Positions 8,988 to 18,873 of a stretch of 64,000 nucleotides of DNA are shown here, one piece after another. The notes under the pieces are model-generated. The model did no database searches. It had not been told where the DNA came from and saw nothing but the letters and a program-made list of their open reading frames with translations. Source of the stretch: Exophiala sp. HKRS030. Lineage: Eukaryota; Ascomycota; Eurotiomycetes; Chaetothyriales; Herpotrichiellaceae. The DNA is taken from positions 1,612,001-1,676,000 of the forward strand of contig JAHWDD010000006.1 of the NCBI GenBank assembly GCA_023897205.1, in the 5' to 3' direction. Each line of letters starts with the position of its first letter. The first letter of the stretch is position 1. Position numbers and translations under genes: made by a program.

Positions 8988-11408
8988 ATGCGTCGCTCGG
9001 CTCGTCTCTCTACCATCAACACAATTGAAAGCCGACAGAAACCACAAGACTCAGAGGACTCAATACGCGATGTCACTGACATTTTGAATGCAGAAGCTAG
9101 CAACGTCAATCGAACGCCGAGTTCGAAGAGGAAGCGGAAGTCAACGCAGAAAGCCCAAAATGAAGAGTCACCCACCAAGAGAAGGGAAGTTGAAGACTTG
9201 CCGAAATCCACTCCCGCCAATCCTCCACAGAGCAGAACTTCCACGATACGATCTTCTGGCAAGCTGAAAGCGCGTTCTTCTCTTGTTCCCCGACCGCCCC
9301 CCTCGAGGCGGAATGACTTTGATCTTCCCGAATCGCCGACCGATGAACCAGAAGCGAGGAATCTCATCATCCCGCCGGTGAGGATGAGGGTATTGAACAA
9401 GAGAAAGCAGCTGCCAGTTTCGCCATTTAGAGGTCGCGGAGAATTGGACACAAGATCAACGGCAATGGTTCATTTAGATGACTCCCCTAGAAAGATCGTC
9501 ACCAAGAACAGGCTGCAGAAGATCGGGACATCCTTTTTAAAGTTGAAGTCTACTGCACACCAACAAGCCTCGACAAACGTTCCCTTCAATGGCGACGTAC
9601 TTGCACAAGCTCTTGTTGCGTCCGATGGCCCAGATACCCCAATTCTTTTTCCATCTCAAAGCAACAACGCGGCGTCTACGGATGCCGAGCCCAACACACC
9701 GGTGAAGCGAAAGATTCCCCAGTCTTCCGGCAGACGAGCCAAGCGAGGGGCTCGCAAGGCGTCTGCGGCCTCTGCAGTACACGAGCAAGAGCACATGAGT
9801 CAATCGGCCAATATGTCCAACCCGCTCGCACATGCTGTGGCGGCAACGCAAAACGAACGTGATAGTCCCAAACCCGGAACAAAGATATACGCGCTCCCTG
9901 AACTGCCAGCGACCGCTCGTCTCGTCCCCGCGGAACCCCTTGCAGTGTCCAGGCGAGGCGAACAGGAGCTAAACGCCCCTACATCTAGAGTACGACAGCC
10001 TCCTAAAGTGTCGAAACAAATTGGCCCACGAGACGTGGACGAGGATGACAACATTAACAATAACGAAGGAGTTCCAGATCCAGGAGATGCTGACGACAGA
10101 GAGAACGATCACGGTAACGAACCAGAAGAAAGCGATGATCAAGAAGAACACCAAGCTAATCATGACGTTCAAGAACCTCGACAGAGACCACGAGTCCAAC
10201 GCCCAGAAACCGAAGCCGGGAGACGAAGGAGACAGCAAGCAGAGTCTGAACAGGAAGATACCAAGGCAAGGCGCATCCGAAAGGCGATGAGTGGCATCGA
10301 CGAAGCAGCAGAAATGTTTGGCTGCAAAATACCCTGGCGGGCAGCTCTCGTAGCTTCGGCTGAAATAATCGACGAGCGGGCGTACACGGAGCTCAGATCC
10401 ACGAATGGCAAAGCTGTAGCCCGCTCGTTGAGATCGCTAGTCGAATTGTACAGAGAACTCAGTCGCCAGAATTTCGACCTCGATGAGGATTGTACTACGA
10501 ATACTGTTCAGCAAGATCTTCAAGTCTACAGACAGCGATGTCTGCACATCAGTGGTTATAGGCATGCCCCAGTTGTCGACCGTCATCAAGAGCGCAAACG
10601 CGAACGCAGACACCTGATATGGGATATCTACGAATACCTCATCCCTGACTCCCTGAAATTGGCCAAATACATTCTTCGCGCACGATATCAAAACAGCACC
10701 CTCGCTGCGTCCGCTCTTAAGGAAGTGATGGAAGTCTTGAAAAACGTAAGATTATTAGGGGAGAGTGCAGCCCAATGGAAGCCAAAGGTTCCCGCTGGCG
10801 TCAAACGAAAGACGCTGTTGGAGATCAAACAGAACGTCGACCAAATAATAGCTCAGTACCAGAAAGAAGTTGCGCTCGAAGATCAAAAGAGCTATCGGGA
10901 TGTGCTAGAGATCAGACAAAGAGCTGACCGTGAACAGTTCTTGACTGAGGTGGAGCGACGGCGAGCTGCGAACAGAGAAAAGCATCGCCCCTACGCCGCT
11001 CGCATGTCTAGGAAACCAGTTGACCAGATCACCGACATCGATGATTTGAATCTGGATGAGCAGTTTTCGCAATATGGACACCGTGAAACAAGTCAACCAA
11101 CACGCGTTGACACCACATCCGGCAAGCACTGTATTCAATACCAATCTGGTCCAGAGATACCTCCAGCAAAAGCAGTGAAGTGGCACCCGACCGAAATCCA
11201 GCTCTTGGTGGACGCTCTTCAAAAATACACCTCCATAACGAGGTTCGCAGACATAGTCGCTGTCTTTGGGGGCCCTCGGGGTAAGCTTGGTAGGTACAAT
11301 ATAAACCAGATCTTCGCCCAGGCACGTTGGATTAAATGGAGCATGTTGAGGGGACCGTACGATCTCTCTGACGGGCAATGGGACTGGTTACTTTCTTTAC
11401 CCGACTGA
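8988..11408 (+). CDS. Nuclear protein of unknown function with C-terminal SANT/Myb-like segment
   Basis: A single exon of 806 aa starting at ATG 8988 (MRRSARLST); the frame continues upstream to an ATG at 8907, but the intervening 27 residues look like leader sequence. Residues 1-430 are disordered, rich in Lys/Arg/Ser/Pro with patches such as SKRKRKS and SGRRAKRGARKAS, and include an acidic Asp/Glu/Asn/Gln stretch. From about 460 to 720 the protein is helical (GCKIPWRAALVASAEI, RKRERRHLIWDIYEYLIPDSL). The last 80 residues (KWHPTEIQLLVDALQKY to the stop) resemble a SANT/Myb-like helix-turn-helix with regularly spaced Trp. I do not recognise an ortholog. A chromatin or rDNA-associated role is plausible from composition only. 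Confidence 0.72.
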   Translation: MRRSARLSTINTIESRQKPQDSEDSIRDVTDILNAEASNVNRTPSSKRKRKSTQKAQNEESPTKRREVEDLPKSTPANPPQSRTSTIRSSGKLKARSSLVPRPPPSRRNDFDLPESPTDEPEARNLIIPPVRMRVLNKRKQLPVSPFRGRGELDTRSTAMVHLDDSPRKIVTKNRLQKIGTSFLKLKSTAHQQASTNVPFNGDVLAQALVASDGPDTPILFPSQSNNAASTDAEPNTPVKRKIPQSSGRRAKRGARKASAASAVHEQEHMSQSANMSNPLAHAVAATQNERDSPKPGTKIYALPELPATARLVPAEPLAVSRRGEQELNAPTSRVRQPPKVSKQIGPRDVDEDDNINNNEGVPDPGDADDRENDHGNEPEESDDQEEHQANHDVQEPRQRPRVQRPETEAGRRRRQQAESEQEDTKARRIRKAMSGIDEAAEMFGCKIPWRAALVASAEIIDERAYTELRSTNGKAVARSLRSLVELYRELSRQNFDLDEDCTTNTVQQDLQVYRQRCLHISGYRHAPVVDRHQERKRERRHLIWDIYEYLIPDSLKLAKYILRARYQNSTLAASALKEVMEVLKNVRLLGESAAQWKPKVPAGVKRKTLLEIKQNVDQIIAQYQKEVALEDQKSYRDVLEIRQRADREQFLTEVERRRAANREKHRPYAARMSRKPVDQITDIDDLNLDEQFSQYGHRETSQPTRVDTTSGKHCIQYQSGPEIPPAKAVKWHPTEIQLLVDALQKYTSITRFADIVAVFGGPRGKLGRYNINQIFAQARWIKWSMLRGPYDLSDGQWDWLLSLPD

Positions 11409-12214
11409 GATGAATAATCAACCTATTGGATCAGTTATGAGTCTGAAATGGGCGAGCGGACGACGAGATTTTACGATTAACGGATTAAAGATACCCCTGT
11501 AGCATGTTTAGACCCATCTGGGCAGGAAATCGGATTACTCTGTTGGACATTCAGTGTCCCGTATAAAAGATTATCTCATCTGAGCTCGCCATAAGAGTGG
11601 CGTTCTTCGAATTGTGACACTAGATTCTATCACAGTCTCGACCTCGAAGAGGTGAGTCTAGTACCAATCTAAGAAGCCGGCTTGGATATTGTCGCCGTTA
11701 AGCTGCGGGAAACCATTGATATTTTTTGGTTTCTGTCCAGGTACATGTTGCCACTGTCGTTTAATCCTCCTTCCCCGTTCAGCCATAGCAATGGTGAGAC
11801 TCTAGTAGAAGTTAGAACGGGGGGAAATGAGCAGGGAGGACAGATGTTTGTGAACAGGCAATCTGCGCATCCTATGCTCCACCGGACCCGGGTACCCTTC
11901 AGCGGAGCATTAGAGCGCCGAGTCTCAGTCGCGTCTGACTCGCGCCTGGCACAAGCAGCGGCCAATCTGCACATCCCAATCGCATGTTTCATCAGTGCCC
12001 GAACCCTGGTCTCTTTGGTCTTTCCTCTAACCAACTGGTCAGAGGTCCCTCTTCGTTGTTGGCATTGCAGGTTGGGTATCGTCCATTTCATCTTTTTCGT
12101 CGACAGTACTTTGTACTCCATAATTCTAATCATATCTTGTGCTTTTCCCTCTTCTTTTGCATTGACTTGCGTTACTCTACGACTGGTCTGTTGTCGAATC
12201 CAAGTCTGTACAGT
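11409..12214. other. Intergenic and long 5' leader, no gene seen
   Basis: The right half is CT-rich and probably the leader of the coiled-coil gene. The coiled-coil frame is open upstream to 11984, but that stretch reads as non-protein-like sequence. Confidence 0.5.
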
Positions 12215-15200
12215 ATGGACAGACATGCCTCCTCCAAGGCCGACGATTCCAAATTCAAGTCGTCCAATGCAACTCCCAGACCAGTGACAAAACCCTCTGC
12301 CCCGAGGCTGTCTACTTCCTCGAGACCCTCTACAATTGCTTCTGCAGCCAAAGCGAGCGGTGGTAGCTCTCTGAGCAAACCGCCTGCACGTCCCACGACT
12401 ACATCTACGGCTCGTAGACCTACAAGTACATCTACATCGTCCACTCACGCCACGACAAGCCATGGAACGAAAATCTCGGTCAGCTCTGTCGACGAGAAGG
12501 CCTCTGGCGATGAGAAGAGGAAGGAGGGTATATCAGCAAGACCCAAGCGGATGTCGTTGGCTTCAAACACCAGTACCGAACGGACTGCGGCGTCCAAGAC
12601 CGTCAGCGCAACGCCAGCGAGGCGGACTACTCTTCAGCCAACAGCCACCCGGACCAGTGCTGCGAGCCCGGTTGGCACAAGGAAAGCACCTACGACTCCT
12701 AGTACCTCACGAACGACTACCAGCACCACGGCACGCTCAAGGCCTCTTGCTACAGTAGCCTCGCGAAACGTTGGAGCTGGCGCCCTTGCCGAGAAGAAGC
12801 GCCTGAGCACGATACCAGCGTCTCCTGCCACCAAGCCGGGTGCTGAAGAAGCCGAACATAATAAGGAAAATGCAGTTGCATCCACGGCAGATAAACCTAC
12901 CCGACCTGCGTTGGGTTCAAGAAAGTCCACTCGCTCTGTGATGATTGAGCAGCAGATACGCGAGTTTGAACTTGTCAACAGCATGCTACAAGCGGCCATG
13001 GCCTCGGACGGTGCGGACGAAGAAGAGAAACAAAACATCTCCGAGGAAGCTGCAACGACCATCTCCAAGCTCAAGTCGGATCTTGCGAAAGTACGAGAGT
13101 TTGAGCGGGCACATGGCCGTCTCCCCACTAACGCCGAACTTGAGGAAGTTGCCTCTGTTACGACAGAAAATGATGCGAAAACTCCGATTGCTGAGACTGC
13201 TAGCCAAGGTGAACATGCAGGGCCTGATGCCTCCGCCCTACAGACGGAGCTCGCTCAGAGCAAGGAAGAAGTCAGCACTCTCCATGCCCAGCTCTCTGAA
13301 CTCAAAGCGAAACTGGAGGAGTTCAGCAAGAGTGCAGAAGAAGAGAGTCGTATCGTGCAGGCTGCAGCAGAGTCGATTCAGAAGGAGCATGCTGCCAAGA
13401 TTGAAGAGCTACAGGCACTCAACGAGAGCAAACTGGGAGAGTTGGAAAATGCTCACAAGGCAAAGATTGACGAATTAGCCACTGGTCAACAGTCCGAGGT
13501 GGATGCGCTCACGGAGAAATTTTCGAGTCAGGTAGCAGCCAAAGAAGCCGAGGCCAGTCAACTAAGGTCGGAAATCGACGAATTACGGACTTCAGGGTCC
13601 TCCAAAGAGTCTTCAAATCAAAGCGAGCTGGAAAATCTGAGAACAGAACTTGAAGAACTCCGTGCCGCGACAAACGAGGAGAAATTGGTGAAGGATGCTC
13701 AAATCGAAAAGCTGAAACTTGACCTTGAGACTAGAAAGATTGAATCAGACAGTGTGAGCGCAAGCGAATTTGTACCCTCTCCAGCTCTCTCGCCAAGTCG
13801 AAGCACTGAGCTTGAGGAGGCGCAGAAGAAACTCGAAGCTGCGCAGACCCGTCACCAAGCCGCCAAGGAGAACGCGAAGACCAAAATCGCAAGATTGCAA
13901 GAAGAGTTGGAGACGAAGACCAAAGCACTCAAATCTCAGCACAGAGAGGAACTCGAAACGCTACAAGAAAGGCTTACTCAGGCCGAAACAGCCTCTGTTG
14001 AGAAACAGAAACAACTTGACGAACAAGAGGAATCTGATACAAAGATCAATGAAGAAATACAGTCTCTGAAACAGCAACTGATCGATTCTCAGCAGACTAA
14101 AAAAGAGGAGACCGAGTCTCAATCCGCCATGATAGCCGAACTGCAAGAAAAGCTGCGAGTTCTTGAGCAACAGAAGGATGATGATCTCGCAGCTGCGCAA
14201 AACACACATTTGGAGAAGATCCGAGAGCTTGAGGATCAATTGAACGCTACCAAACAAAGCTTGGAGGACGCGGAAGAGTCGCACAAGACACAATTAGAAG
14301 AACTAATGAGACAGTCGGCTGAAGAGCTCAACGAAGCCAAGGTCGAACTCCAACAGGTCAAAGCTGACCATACAAGCAAATTGGACGCTTTGCAGGCAGA
14401 ACTTGAGAGGTCCCTGGAACAAGTTGATTCAACACGAGGTGATCACGATAAGAACATATCATCGTTGCAAATCCAACTGGATGAGGCAAAGACCGCCCTT
14501 GTTGAAGCACTCGAAAAACATGAGAAGCTTCTCCAAATGCACGAGACTGAAAGCAACACTGCCAAAGAGGAAGTGGCTCGTTTGAAGGCTACCCACGATG
14601 AAGAATTACAACAAGCTCGTTCTGAGGCACTGGCGAAACACGAAGAGGAGATTGCCGCGCTCAAGGTGAACCATGCAGGTGAGATGCAACAATTGGAGGA
14701 AAAAGTCCATTCTTCTCACAAGGAAATCTCGACTCTTAAGGAGAGTCATGCCTCCCGAATTCAACAGCTAGAAGAACAAATGAAAGCTTCTTTGGCTGAC
14801 CTGGAAACACTCGAAGCTGGTCATGTAGCAGAACTTGACCGGGTGAAGGCTGCGGCGGAAGAAGGCCATCAGAAAGCAGTCGAAGAAACCGAGAAGACTC
14901 ACGTAGAGCGTGTCCGACAATTTGAACAGCAGCTTAACGCAGTCGAAGCCGAACTATCTAACGTGAAGGCTGAACACGCTGAAGAACTTGCCGAGCTGGA
15001 GAGACGACGAGTTTTGGATCAAGAGGTTGCTACGAGTACTCTTAACGAGTCCCACGCCAACAGCATCAAGGAATTGGAGGCACAGCTCAAATCCGCCCAG
15101 GAAGCCTTAGAGTCTAGCAAAGCCGAGCACACTGAGCAACTCCAGGCACTTGAAGCAGACATTAGGTCTCATCATACTGAGACCATCGAGTCTTTGAGAT

Positions 15201-16942
15201 CCAGCCATGCTGAGCTTCTGAAAGAGACCGAAGCCAACGCCAAAGCCAGTCAAGAACAAGCGATTGAGGAAGCCCGTGCTTCACTTTCAGAAGAAAAGCG
15301 GCAGCTCGAACTGCAGGCCAACGCTCTACAATCGGATTTAGAAGGCACTCGTTTTCAAATTCAGAGCTTGAAGGGTATCTTGCAGTCGATGGATGAGGAG
15401 ACCAAATCCAAAGATCAAGAGCATGCCGAAGCCCTCGAGAAGATGGACCAAGAATTGTCGATGGCCATACAGAAAGTAGCCGAGAAGTCCACTCAAATCA
15501 TGAATCTTCAGTCCAACCATGACCAGGCGTTGGCTGAGGCTAAGCAGGCTCTTCAGGCCAAGTCCCAAGAAGAGCTCGAGAAACTGCGTTCTGAGCACGA
15601 AAAAGCACTGGCAGAAGTCCAGGCCACCCTTGAGAAGGAACATCAACAGGCTCTTGACAAAATAATGGAGGAGCATGCCAAGTCAAACGAAGCTGACCAA
15701 GAAAAGACCAAGTCGCAGCACGAGGAATTGGAGAGGCAAATGAAAGAGGTTCATGATACGCAAATGGACGAGATCATGAAAACGCTGGAGAGCCAATGGA
15801 AATCTCAAGTGGATCAACTGGAAGAGACCAACGCGGCCGCTAGTGCCCGCCTCGCGCAGCTCACGACGGACCACGCGGATGCAGTCGAATCTCTAAAATC
15901 TGAGCATGAAGCGGTACTTGCAAAAGTGCAAGCAGAGTTGGACGTTGCCCGTCAGGCATCTGAGGCATCAAAGGACACCACTGAGCTTGACGAATTGAGA
16001 GACCAGCTCACCCAGTCTCGCCAGCAAATCGAGCAGCTTGAACAAAAATACCAGCAGGCTATGGCAGCGGCGGTCCAATCGCACGATTCCTCCTTGGCAG
16101 CAGCACAGGAGGAACTCGAGGCGGTAAGGAAGTCTGCCGAAGAACGCCCAGACCCTGCCCAGTTTGAGGAACTGAGAAACCAATATGTTGAAGCACAATC
16201 TTCCCTGTTCGAGTTGCGCGATAAGCACGAGAAAGCGATCCGGGAGACCCAAGCCGAGTATGACGATAAGATCGAGAAACTTTATGCTGAGTTGAACGAG
16301 GTCAAGAAGGGCGCCGAGGACATGCCCAGTGCGACTGAGCTTCTGAACGTCAAGGCGGACCTTGAAGATACGAAGAAGTCGATGTCGTCGCTGCAGGCCG
16401 AATTGGACGGAGCCATGCTTGAGGTCGAGACACAACGAGGTATGGCTGATGCTGCCCAACAAGAAATCAACAGACTTAAACAGGCTCAAAAGGAAGTCGT
16501 TTTGCCAAGTCCTAAACCTCGGGGAAAGAGCCGCAGCCCGCGACGAAAATCAATGAACCCACTCACCCCGACAGGTTCAAAGAAAGGCCTTGAGTCAAGC
16601 AAATGGGCTACTCCTGAGGATCCGGCACCTACAGAAGAACATACTGACGGTTATGCGGGTGAAATCTCAGCCAGTGGTCTGAAAGGAGGAGATGTCGCCT
16701 CCCAAGATACTGCTGCTGGTGTCGCCTCTGAAGAAACGTCTGCCCCACCCGACGAATCCAACTCAACAGCGCCTAAACGCAATGTCGCCGGTCAATTAGC
16801 TGGAATCCACGAAGAGATCAAGCAGTTGAGTGAGCTCAGTGATGAGATGTTTGATGATCATCAGAAGATGGCAAGAACGCTGAACAAGGTTGATGATACC
16901 ACCACGACCACGGTCGATGTTGAAGAGCAAGGGGATGAGTGA
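12215..16942 (+). CDS. Giant coiled-coil protein (fungal 'M protein repeat' type)
   Basis: A single exon of 1575 aa starting at MDRHASSKADD. Residues 1-290 are basic and very rich in Ser/Thr/Pro/Ala (for example STSTSSTHATTSHG), typical of microtubule- or cortex-binding disordered regions. Residues about 300-1430 are almost unbroken heptad coiled coil rich in Glu/Gln/Leu/Lys, interrupted near residue 515 by a Ser/Pro segment (FVPSPALSPSRS). A basic SP-rich patch (KPRGKSRSPRRKSMNPLTP) and an acidic tail with a short conserved-looking helix (VAGQLAGIHEEIKQLSELSD) follow. Proteins of this kind in other filamentous fungi are named M protein repeat protein from superficial resemblance to streptococcal M protein; that name says nothing about function. 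A role at spindle pole, septum or microtubules is inference from architecture. Confidence 0.82.
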   Translation: MDRHASSKADDSKFKSSNATPRPVTKPSAPRLSTSSRPSTIASAAKASGGSSLSKPPARPTTTSTARRPTSTSTSSTHATTSHGTKISVSSVDEKASGDEKRKEGISARPKRMSLASNTSTERTAASKTVSATPARRTTLQPTATRTSAASPVGTRKAPTTPSTSRTTTSTTARSRPLATVASRNVGAGALAEKKRLSTIPASPATKPGAEEAEHNKENAVASTADKPTRPALGSRKSTRSVMIEQQIREFELVNSMLQAAMASDGADEEEKQNISEEAATTISKLKSDLAKVREFERAHGRLPTNAELEEVASVTTENDAKTPIAETASQGEHAGPDASALQTELAQSKEEVSTLHAQLSELKAKLEEFSKSAEEESRIVQAAAESIQKEHAAKIEELQALNESKLGELENAHKAKIDELATGQQSEVDALTEKFSSQVAAKEAEASQLRSEIDELRTSGSSKESSNQSELENLRTELEELRAATNEEKLVKDAQIEKLKLDLETRKIESDSVSASEFVPSPALSPSRSTELEEAQKKLEAAQTRHQAAKENAKTKIARLQEELETKTKALKSQHREELETLQERLTQAETASVEKQKQLDEQEESDTKINEEIQSLKQQLIDSQQTKKEETESQSAMIAELQEKLRVLEQQKDDDLAAAQNTHLEKIRELEDQLNATKQSLEDAEESHKTQLEELMRQSAEELNEAKVELQQVKADHTSKLDALQAELERSLEQVDSTRGDHDKNISSLQIQLDEAKTALVEALEKHEKLLQMHETESNTAKEEVARLKATHDEELQQARSEALAKHEEEIAALKVNHAGEMQQLEEKVHSSHKEISTLKESHASRIQQLEEQMKASLADLETLEAGHVAELDRVKAAAEEGHQKAVEETEKTHVERVRQFEQQLNAVEAELSNVKAEHAEELAELERRRVLDQEVATSTLNESHANSIKELEAQLKSAQEALESSKAEHTEQLQALEADIRSHHTETIESLRSSHAELLKETEANAKASQEQAIEEARASLSEEKRQLELQANALQSDLEGTRFQIQSLKGILQSMDEETKSKDQEHAEALEKMDQELSMAIQKVAEKSTQIMNLQSNHDQALAEAKQALQAKSQEELEKLRSEHEKALAEVQATLEKEHQQALDKIMEEHAKSNEADQEKTKSQHEELERQMKEVHDTQMDEIMKTLESQWKSQVDQLEETNAAASARLAQLTTDHADAVESLKSEHEAVLAKVQAELDVARQASEASKDTTELDELRDQLTQSRQQIEQLEQKYQQAMAAAVQSHDSSLAAAQEELEAVRKSAEERPDPAQFEELRNQYVEAQSSLFELRDKHEKAIRETQAEYDDKIEKLYAELNEVKKGAEDMPSATELLNVKADLEDTKKSMSSLQAELDGAMLEVETQRGMADAAQQEINRLKQAQKEVVLPSPKPRGKSRSPRRKSMNPLTPTGSKKGLESSKWATPEDPAPTEEHTDGYAGEISASGLKGGDVASQDTAAGVASEETSAPPDESNSTAPKRNVAGQLAGIHEEIKQLSELSDEMFDDHQKMARTLNKVDDTTTTTVDVEEQGDE

Positions 16943-18069
16943 GTGAGATGATGAGAGATCAGGTTGTTAGCGTTGAGAAACAAGGTGATCATTCTGGGGC
17001 TGACGGGGTACCTTGCCATAGAGACCTTAATTTTTCATTGTTTCTTTTTTCCAGCCACAGTCTCCGTAATCACGACGGTGCCGGCCTCCGGCTATACCAA
17101 AATTCTTGTTTGGTCTCAGCAAGCGACTTGAGCGAGCACAAATTGAGTACTGAAAGCGATCAAGAGCGAGTTTGGAAAGTTTATGTTATCAGCTTGTTGG
17201 GTTGAAAGTATTGATGATGATTGTAGTCTTTTGTGGAGTTGAGATACCCCCTCTTTTTTTCTTAGCCTGTACCTTTTGGTATAGATAGGTCTTTATTGAG
17301 CAATGCACATTCTTTTTTGGCATTTGAAGTGTTCTTTTTGTCTCTTGTGACTGTTGAATTGATTATAAAGTACTTCGAGGCTGGGGGGAGTATTGACCGC
17401 TGGAGTCTTTCCAGTCCGGTTGTGTTTCACTAAGCGCTTTGCCTGATTTATCCTTTCTCGGACTATGACATGGGATACGCCGTACCGCACGACAAGAGGT
17501 TGCTTGTTTCAAGAGTTGAAACATGGTGTGTGCAAGGGTGCCTCGCAAAGTCTTCAAAATCTCACCCTCGTATGGGTACGGAGTCCGGAAAATGGAGTTT
17601 TCGTGTTGTGAGAGTCAGAAGTTAAATGTGACTTGGATTTTTTCTTACCTCTTCCTCGCAAAACTTTCACACCGTGCATATCATTTCTTCAAAGTATGAA
17701 TATATATTTATATATGCATACATCTCTTCTTTCCCATGATGAATATCGGAACCCCTTCTGAATCTCTCAAGTTCACACAACTTCGTGCTGAAATGGTCGG
17801 GAGTCGAAGACCAGTCTACGATTATTACCACTACTTTTTGGTGCTTCACCAAGAGAGAAAGAGACGAAAAACTCCTTGCCAAGATATGTTGTGTAGACAT
17901 TAAACATTGACTACTTTTGGTAAGTACCAAGGTATATGTGTGTGTTTACGCCCTTGCATTCTCATAACCCCATGACCCACGGAAAACCCCCAAGAAAACG
18001 AGAGACTATCTGAAGAAGAAAAAAAGGGAAAACGAGAAATAAGAAACAAGAAACCAAAGACTCAAGAAA
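16943..18069. other. Intergenic, no gene seen
   Basis: 3' regions of two convergent genes. A TACGGAGT motif lies at 17577-17584. ORFs here are short and unsupported. Confidence 0.5.
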
Positions 18070-18873
18070 TCATCGCTTGGAGATTCCACACTTTGCCAGA
18101 CAAGATTCGACGCCGTTTGCGACGTTTGCCGGGATGAGGTTTCGGAATTGATCAATGTCGCGGCCGTCGAAGGTGAAGTCGGACGCGAAGGCCGCCTCCA
18201 GGAGGTCGTCGTCGAGGTCGTACAGCCTCTGGGCGGACTGTTGGACACCCGGGTCCTCGGAGGCGAAGCCGGCCACGAAGACGGCGTCGTTGCACTCGGG
18301 GTTCCACTCCGTGTGGATAGAGCCTTGAGGGAAGACGGTCATCTGGTACTGGTCGAGGCGGTTTCGGATAAAGGGGGCGCCGTTCTCGAGGACGTACTCG
18401 GTGCCCAGGGAACCCTGGACGACGACGTTGATCTCGGCGGACCTGGGGTGGGTGTGGGGGGTGTTGAACCCGCAGGGGCCAATGAACCCGAGCGTCATGC
18501 TGACGCCGTTGCCGATGAGGGCGGGGAAGTCTTTCCGGTCGGCCTTGACGGTGTGGCCGCCGTTCCCCGTGGTGATGGCCGAGTTGAGCGGGGGGTTGTT
18601 GAAGTCGTACAGGTGGTCGCTCGGGTTGGGCAGGAGGTTGAGTCTGTCGACGGCCGTGGGGGCCTGGAGGAGCGAGTTGATCAAGTCCTGGTTACCCGCC
18701 CGGTCGGAAGAGATGGCGACGCCGGGTCCCAGGCTGGTCGTGTTGAGGGCGACGTGCGTCGAGCCGGACGAGCCGGTACTGGAAGAGGAGGTGTCGGGGG
18801 TCGGCGCGGCAAGGCCTGCCCACGGCATCATGATGTACGCTGCCAGGTGAAGCATGGTGGTCGATTTCGTCAA
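18070..18873 (-). CDS. Secreted germin-like cupin (spherulin-1A type)
   Basis: A 267-aa intronless protein with an N-terminal signal peptide (hydrophobic LHLAAYIMMPWAGLAA) and a single cupin domain from about residue 90. The germin box is present: GFNTPHTHPRSAEINVVVQG supplies two His and one Glu ligand, and the second box QGSIHTEWNPEC supplies the fourth His. Germin/spherulin-like fungal proteins are secreted Mn-binding proteins induced in sporulation, encystment or stress; oxalate oxidase activity cannot be assumed. A Ser/Thr/Gly-rich linker follows the signal peptide. The second ATG (codon 7) would also give a good signal peptide. Two Cys near the C-terminus (ESCLAKCG) may form a disulphide. 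Confidence 0.87.
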   Translation of the reverse strand: MTKSTTMLHLAAYIMMPWAGLAAPTPDTSSSSTGSSGSTHVALNTTSLGPGVAISSDRAGNQDLINSLLQAPTAVDRLNLLPNPSDHLYDFNNPPLNSAITTGNGGHTVKADRKDFPALIGNGVSMTLGFIGPCGFNTPHTHPRSAEINVVVQGSLGTEYVLENGAPFIRNRLDQYQMTVFPQGSIHTEWNPECNDAVFVAGFASEDPGVQQSAQRLYDLDDDLLEAAFASDFTFDGRDIDQFRNLIPANVANGVESCLAKCGISKR

